From an uncultured Rhodospirillaceae bacterium (lineage in GTDB: Bacteria; Pseudomonadota; Alphaproteobacteria; Rhodospirillales; Magnetospirillaceae): a stretch of 64,000 nt of DNA. The notes under the pieces are model-generated. The model had not been told where the DNA came from. It ran no database searches and saw only the letters and a list, made by a program, of their open reading frames with translations. Where the stretch lies: NCBI GenBank assembly GCA_937887565.1, contig CALABS010000040.1:106698-170697 (forward strand), in the 5' to 3' direction. Positions 61,179 through 64,000 of this stretch are shown one piece after another (within the stretch, counting starts at the first letter, position 1; every line of letters begins with the position of its first letter). The position numbers were made by a program, and so were the translations under genes.

Positions 61179-64000
61179 ATGACCGCCGCCGATCCGCTTC
61201 TCGTCGCCGCGACCGAGCGCCAGCGCGAGGCCGCCGACCCGGCCGCGTCGGTGTGGGTGGCGGCCAGCGCCGGCACCGGCAAGACCAAGGTGCTGACCGA
61301 CCGGGTGCTGGGGCTCTTGTTGGCCGGCACGCCTCCGCACAAGATCCTGTGCCTGACCTTCACCAAGGCCGCCGCCGCCGAGATGGCGACCCGCATCGCC
61401 CGCCGCTTGGCCAAATGGGCCACCGCCACCGACGACGCCCTGGCCGGGGACCTCGGGAAGCTGTTGGGCACGCCGCCCGACGCCGACGCCCTGACCGGGG
61501 CGCGGCGGCTGTTCGCGCGGGTGCTGGACGTGCCCGGCGGCATGCATATCGAGACCATCCACGCCTTCTGCCAGTCGCTGCTGCGCCGCTTCCCGCTCGA
61601 GGCGGGGCTGGCGCCCCACTTCCAGGTCATGGACGACCGCGACGCCGGCGAACTGATGGAGAGCGCCAAGGAGGAAGTGCTGGTCGCCGCCCGCGACGGC
61701 GCCGATGCCGGCCTGGCACGGGCGCTGGACACCGTCACCGGCCTGATCCACGAGAGCGCCTTCCCCGAACTGATGGGCGAGCTGGCCCGCGACCGCGGCC
61801 GCCTGGCCCGCCTCCTGGCCCGTCACGGCGGGCTGGCGGGCGTGATGGCGGCGGTGCGTGCGCGGCTGGGGCTGGAGGGCGGCGACACCGCCGAGGCGAT
61901 CCTCGCCGCCGCCTGCGAGGATGCCGCCTTCGACGCCGCCGGCTGCCGCGAGGCGGTGCGGGCGCTGCGATCGGGAACCAGGACCGACCACGAGCGGGCG
62001 GCGGCGATGGTCGCCTGGCTGGCCGACCCGGCCGGGCGGCCGGCGGGGTTCGAGCGCTACAGGTCCGCCTTCCTGACCGCCGACGGCGCCATCCGCAAGA
62101 CCCTGTGCACCAAGGTGGTGCGCGAGGGTTTCCCCGGTGTCGAGGACGCGCTGCTGGCCGAGGCCGAGCGCGTCCTGCGGGTCGCCGAGCGGCTGAAGTC
62201 GGCCCGGGTCGCCGAGGCTACCGGGGCGCTGCTGACCATCGGCGACGCCCTGCTGGCCGCCTATGGCCGGCGCAAGCGGGCCCGGGCGCTGATGGACTAC
62301 GACGATCTGATCCTGGCCGCCCGCGACCTGCTGGCCCGGGACGGGGTGGCGCCGTGGGTGCTCTACAAGCTGGACGGCGGCATCGACCACGTGCTGATCG
62401 ACGAGGCCCAGGACACCAATCCCGACCAATGGGCGGTGGTGGCGGCGCTGACCGAGGAGTTCTTCGCCGGACGCGGCGCCCGCGAGACCGTGCGCACGGT
62501 GTTCGCGGTGGGCGACGCCAAGCAGTCCATCTACAGCTTCCAGCGCGCCGACCCGCGCGCCTTCGAGGACATGCGCGCCCTGTTCGCCCGCCACGTTCCC
62601 GCCGCCGACCTGGCCTGGCGCGAAGTGGCGCTGCAGATGAGTTTCCGGTCCACCAAGGCGGTGCTGGAATCGGTGGACGCGGTGTTCGCCGACGGCGGCC
62701 CCGGCGCCGACGGCGTCGCCGCCCCGGGCGAGGACATCCGCCACATCGCCTTCCGCAAGGACCAGGCCGGGCTGGTGGAGGTCTGGCCGCCTGTCGAGCC
62801 GCGCGCCATCGACGATCCGCCGCCATGGAAGCCGCCGGTGGAGCGGCTGCGCGGCGACAGCCCTCGCACTCGGCTGGCCGGGCTGGTGGCCGGGCGCGTC
62901 AAGGCCATGGTGGGGGCCGAGGACCTGCCGTCCAAGGGCCGGCCGGTGCGGGCCGGTGACATCATGGTGCTGGTGCGCCGGCGCGGCGGCTTCGTCGAGG
63001 ATCTGGTGCGGGCGCTGAAGGACGAGGACGTGCCGGTGGCCGGCGCCGACCGCATGGTCCTGACCGAGCAGATGGCGGTCATGGACCTGATGGCCCTGGC
63101 CGGGGTGCTGCTGCTGCCCGAGGACGACCTCACCCTGGCGACCGTGCTCAAGGGGCCGCTGGTCGGACTGTCCGAGGACCAGTTGTTCCGGCTGGCCTGG
63201 AACCGGGGCCCGGCCGGGCTGTGGGAGACGTTGCGGGCACGGCTGACCGACGACCCCGATTTCGAGCGCGCCTGGCTGTATCTCTCGGACCTGATGGCGG
63301 TGGCCGACCGCCTGACCCCGCACGCCCTGTTCGCCCACGTCCTGGGGCCGCTGGGCGGCAAGCGGCGGCTGCTGGCGCGGCTGGGACCCGACGCCGAGGA
63401 CCCCATCGACGAATTCGTGGCCCTGACCTTGGCCTTCGAGCGCGCCCATCCGCCGTCGCTGCAGGGCTTTCTGCGCTGGCTGGAGACCGGCGCGGTGGAG
63501 ATCAAGCGCGACCTGGAGCAGGGCGGCCGCGACGCCGTGCGCATCATGACCGTCCACGGCGCCAAGGGCCTGCAGGCGCCCATCGTGTTCCTGCCCGACA
63601 CCATGCAGGTTCCCACCAAGGGCGACCGCCTGCTGTGGCTGGGCGGGCCGGCCGACGAGCTGCTGCTGTGGCCGCCGCGCGCCGAGATGGCCGACGAGGC
63701 CTGCCGCTCGGGCCGCGACGCCCAGAAGGCGGCGCGCGAGCGCGAATACCGCCGCCTGCTCTACGTGGCCATGACCCGGGCCGAGGATCGGCTGATCCTC
63801 TGCGGCTGGCAGACCCGCAAGGCGCCGCCCGAATCCTGCTGGTACAACCTTGTCCGCGCCGGCGTGGCCCGCACCGCCGCCGAGGCCGACGACCCGTTCC
63901 TGGCCGCCGCCGGCGAGACCGCCGACGCCCGCGTGCTGCGCCTGGCCTGCCCCCAGTCCGGGCCGGCCGAGGACGAGCCGGCGGCGGCCGACGCCGCCCG
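61179..64000 (+). CDS. addA: double-strand break repair helicase AddA (3' end beyond window)
   Basis: The first 940 codons of the UvrD-like helicase-nuclease subunit AddA (RexA-like), which processes DNA ends for RecA-dependent repair. Helicase motifs appear in order: Ia/Walker A ASAGTGKTKVLTDRV near 29, TFTKAAAAEM near 63, motif II LIDEAQDTNPDQW near 407, motif III VGDAKQSIYSFQRADP near 445, motif IV MSFRSTKAVL near 486, motif V TVHGAKGLQAP near 790, and motif VI LLYVAMTRAEDRL near 860. The C-terminal nuclease domain lies outside. addB, its usual upstream partner, is not in the preceding sequence. Confidence 0.95.
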   Translation, partial: MTAADPLLVAATERQREAADPAASVWVAASAGTGKTKVLTDRVLGLLLAGTPPHKILCLTFTKAAAAEMATRIARRLAKWATATDDALAGDLGKLLGTPPDADALTGARRLFARVLDVPGGMHIETIHAFCQSLLRRFPLEAGLAPHFQVMDDRDAGELMESAKEEVLVAARDGADAGLARALDTVTGLIHESAFPELMGELARDRGRLARLLARHGGLAGVMAAVRARLGLEGGDTAEAILAAACEDAAFDAAGCREAVRALRSGTRTDHERAAAMVAWLADPAGRPAGFERYRSAFLTADGAIRKTLCTKVVREGFPGVEDALLAEAERVLRVAERLKSARVAEATGALLTIGDALLAAYGRRKRARALMDYDDLILAARDLLARDGVAPWVLYKLDGGIDHVLIDEAQDTNPDQWAVVAALTEEFFAGRGARETVRTVFAVGDAKQSIYSFQRADPRAFEDMRALFARHVPAADLAWREVALQMSFRSTKAVLESVDAVFADGGPGADGVAAPGEDIRHIAFRKDQAGLVEVWPPVEPRAIDDPPPWKPPVERLRGDSPRTRLAGLVAGRVKAMVGAEDLPSKGRPVRAGDIMVLVRRRGGFVEDLVRALKDEDVPVAGADRMVLTEQMAVMDLMALAGVLLLPEDDLTLATVLKGPLVGLSEDQLFRLAWNRGPAGLWETLRARLTDDPDFERAWLYLSDLMAVADRLTPHALFAHVLGPLGGKRRLLARLGPDAEDPIDEFVALTLAFERAHPPSLQGFLRWLETGAVEIKRDLEQGGRDAVRIMTVHGAKGLQAPIVFLPDTMQVPTKGDRLLWLGGPADELLLWPPRAEMADEACRSGRDAQKAAREREYRRLLYVAMTRAEDRLILCGWQTRKAPPESCWYNLVRAGVARTAAEADDPFLAAAGETADARVLRLACPQSGPAEDEPAAADAA

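Overview
The window is GC-rich chromosomal DNA from an alphaproteobacterium. The best fit is a Rhodospirillales member of the Magnetospirillum/Rhodospirillaceae type, inferred from gene families and synteny only. Supporting signs are DapD/DapE lysine synthesis, an Hsp33-ArgF-ArgD block, a CobS/CobT cobaltochelatase, a cobalamin-dependent class II ribonucleotide reductase, a bactofilin, AddA, and intergenic palindromes of the alphaproteobacterial 'MPAQAGIH / MAGLDPAIH' kinds. No tRNA, rRNA, CRISPR array, prophage or magnetosome gene was seen. Most of the window is ordinary core genome with very tight gene packing and many ATGA or GTGA stop/start overlaps.

Region by region. 1-4 kb: the first codons of a PduO-type cobalamin adenosyltransferase, lptG, dapD, dapE and a membrane-protein gene with an apparent frameshift. 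4-10.5 kb: a CHASE/PAS hybrid histidine kinase, then a nickel/cobalt ECF uptake operon (NikK-, CbiM-, NikL-, CbiQ- and CbiO-like) ending in a 94-residue histidine-rich protein. 10.6-15 kb: pgi, then cbiD and cobK facing cobM, which cover three consecutive corrin-ring steps. 15-19 kb: three small exported or regulatory ORFs, a metallophosphoesterase, ccmB/ccmA, bolA and a J-domain gene. 19-22.5 kb: cobS and cobT, with a 554-bp internally deleted IS481-family element inserted exactly at the cobT stop codon. 22.5-29 kb: a lipoprotein, hslO, argF, argD, an ABC-2 permease, recX and a CorA/ZntB transporter. 29-35 kb: a large MscS channel, arsC-like, nrdJ with DnaA boxes upstream, and plsC. 35-41 kb: a YdcF-like protein, ftsX/ftsE, a zinc-ribbon membrane protein, an O-methyltransferase with its TetR regulator, and a Bax-inhibitor-1 protein. 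41-52 kb: a TPR/glycosyltransferase-like protein, cca, a CoA pyrophosphatase and DUF1285 on the minus strand; moxR, DUF58, BatA/DUF4159 and a second large membrane protein on the plus strand. 52-64 kb: an M23 peptidase with a bactofilin, corA, a lysine/alanine-rich DUF2934 protein, a possible heme-degrading monooxygenase with an Irr/Fur-like box, an atypical response regulator, pgk and gap, an NDH-2 fused to a cyclic-nucleotide-binding-like domain, and the first 940 codons of addA.

A cobalt/B12 theme recurs: cobalamin adenosyltransferase, Ni/Co uptake, CbiD/CobK/CobM, CobS/CobT, and the B12-dependent NrdJ that would use the product. The most notable observations are perfect DnaA boxes upstream of nrdJ, the IS481 deletion derivative whose CTAG target supplies stop codons to two reading frames, the NDH-2 fusion, a receiver domain lacking its phospho-acceptor Asp, the iron-box/monooxygenase pair, and two tandem strong hairpins between argD and an ABC permease. 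Nothing here can be claimed with confidence as a wholly new system.
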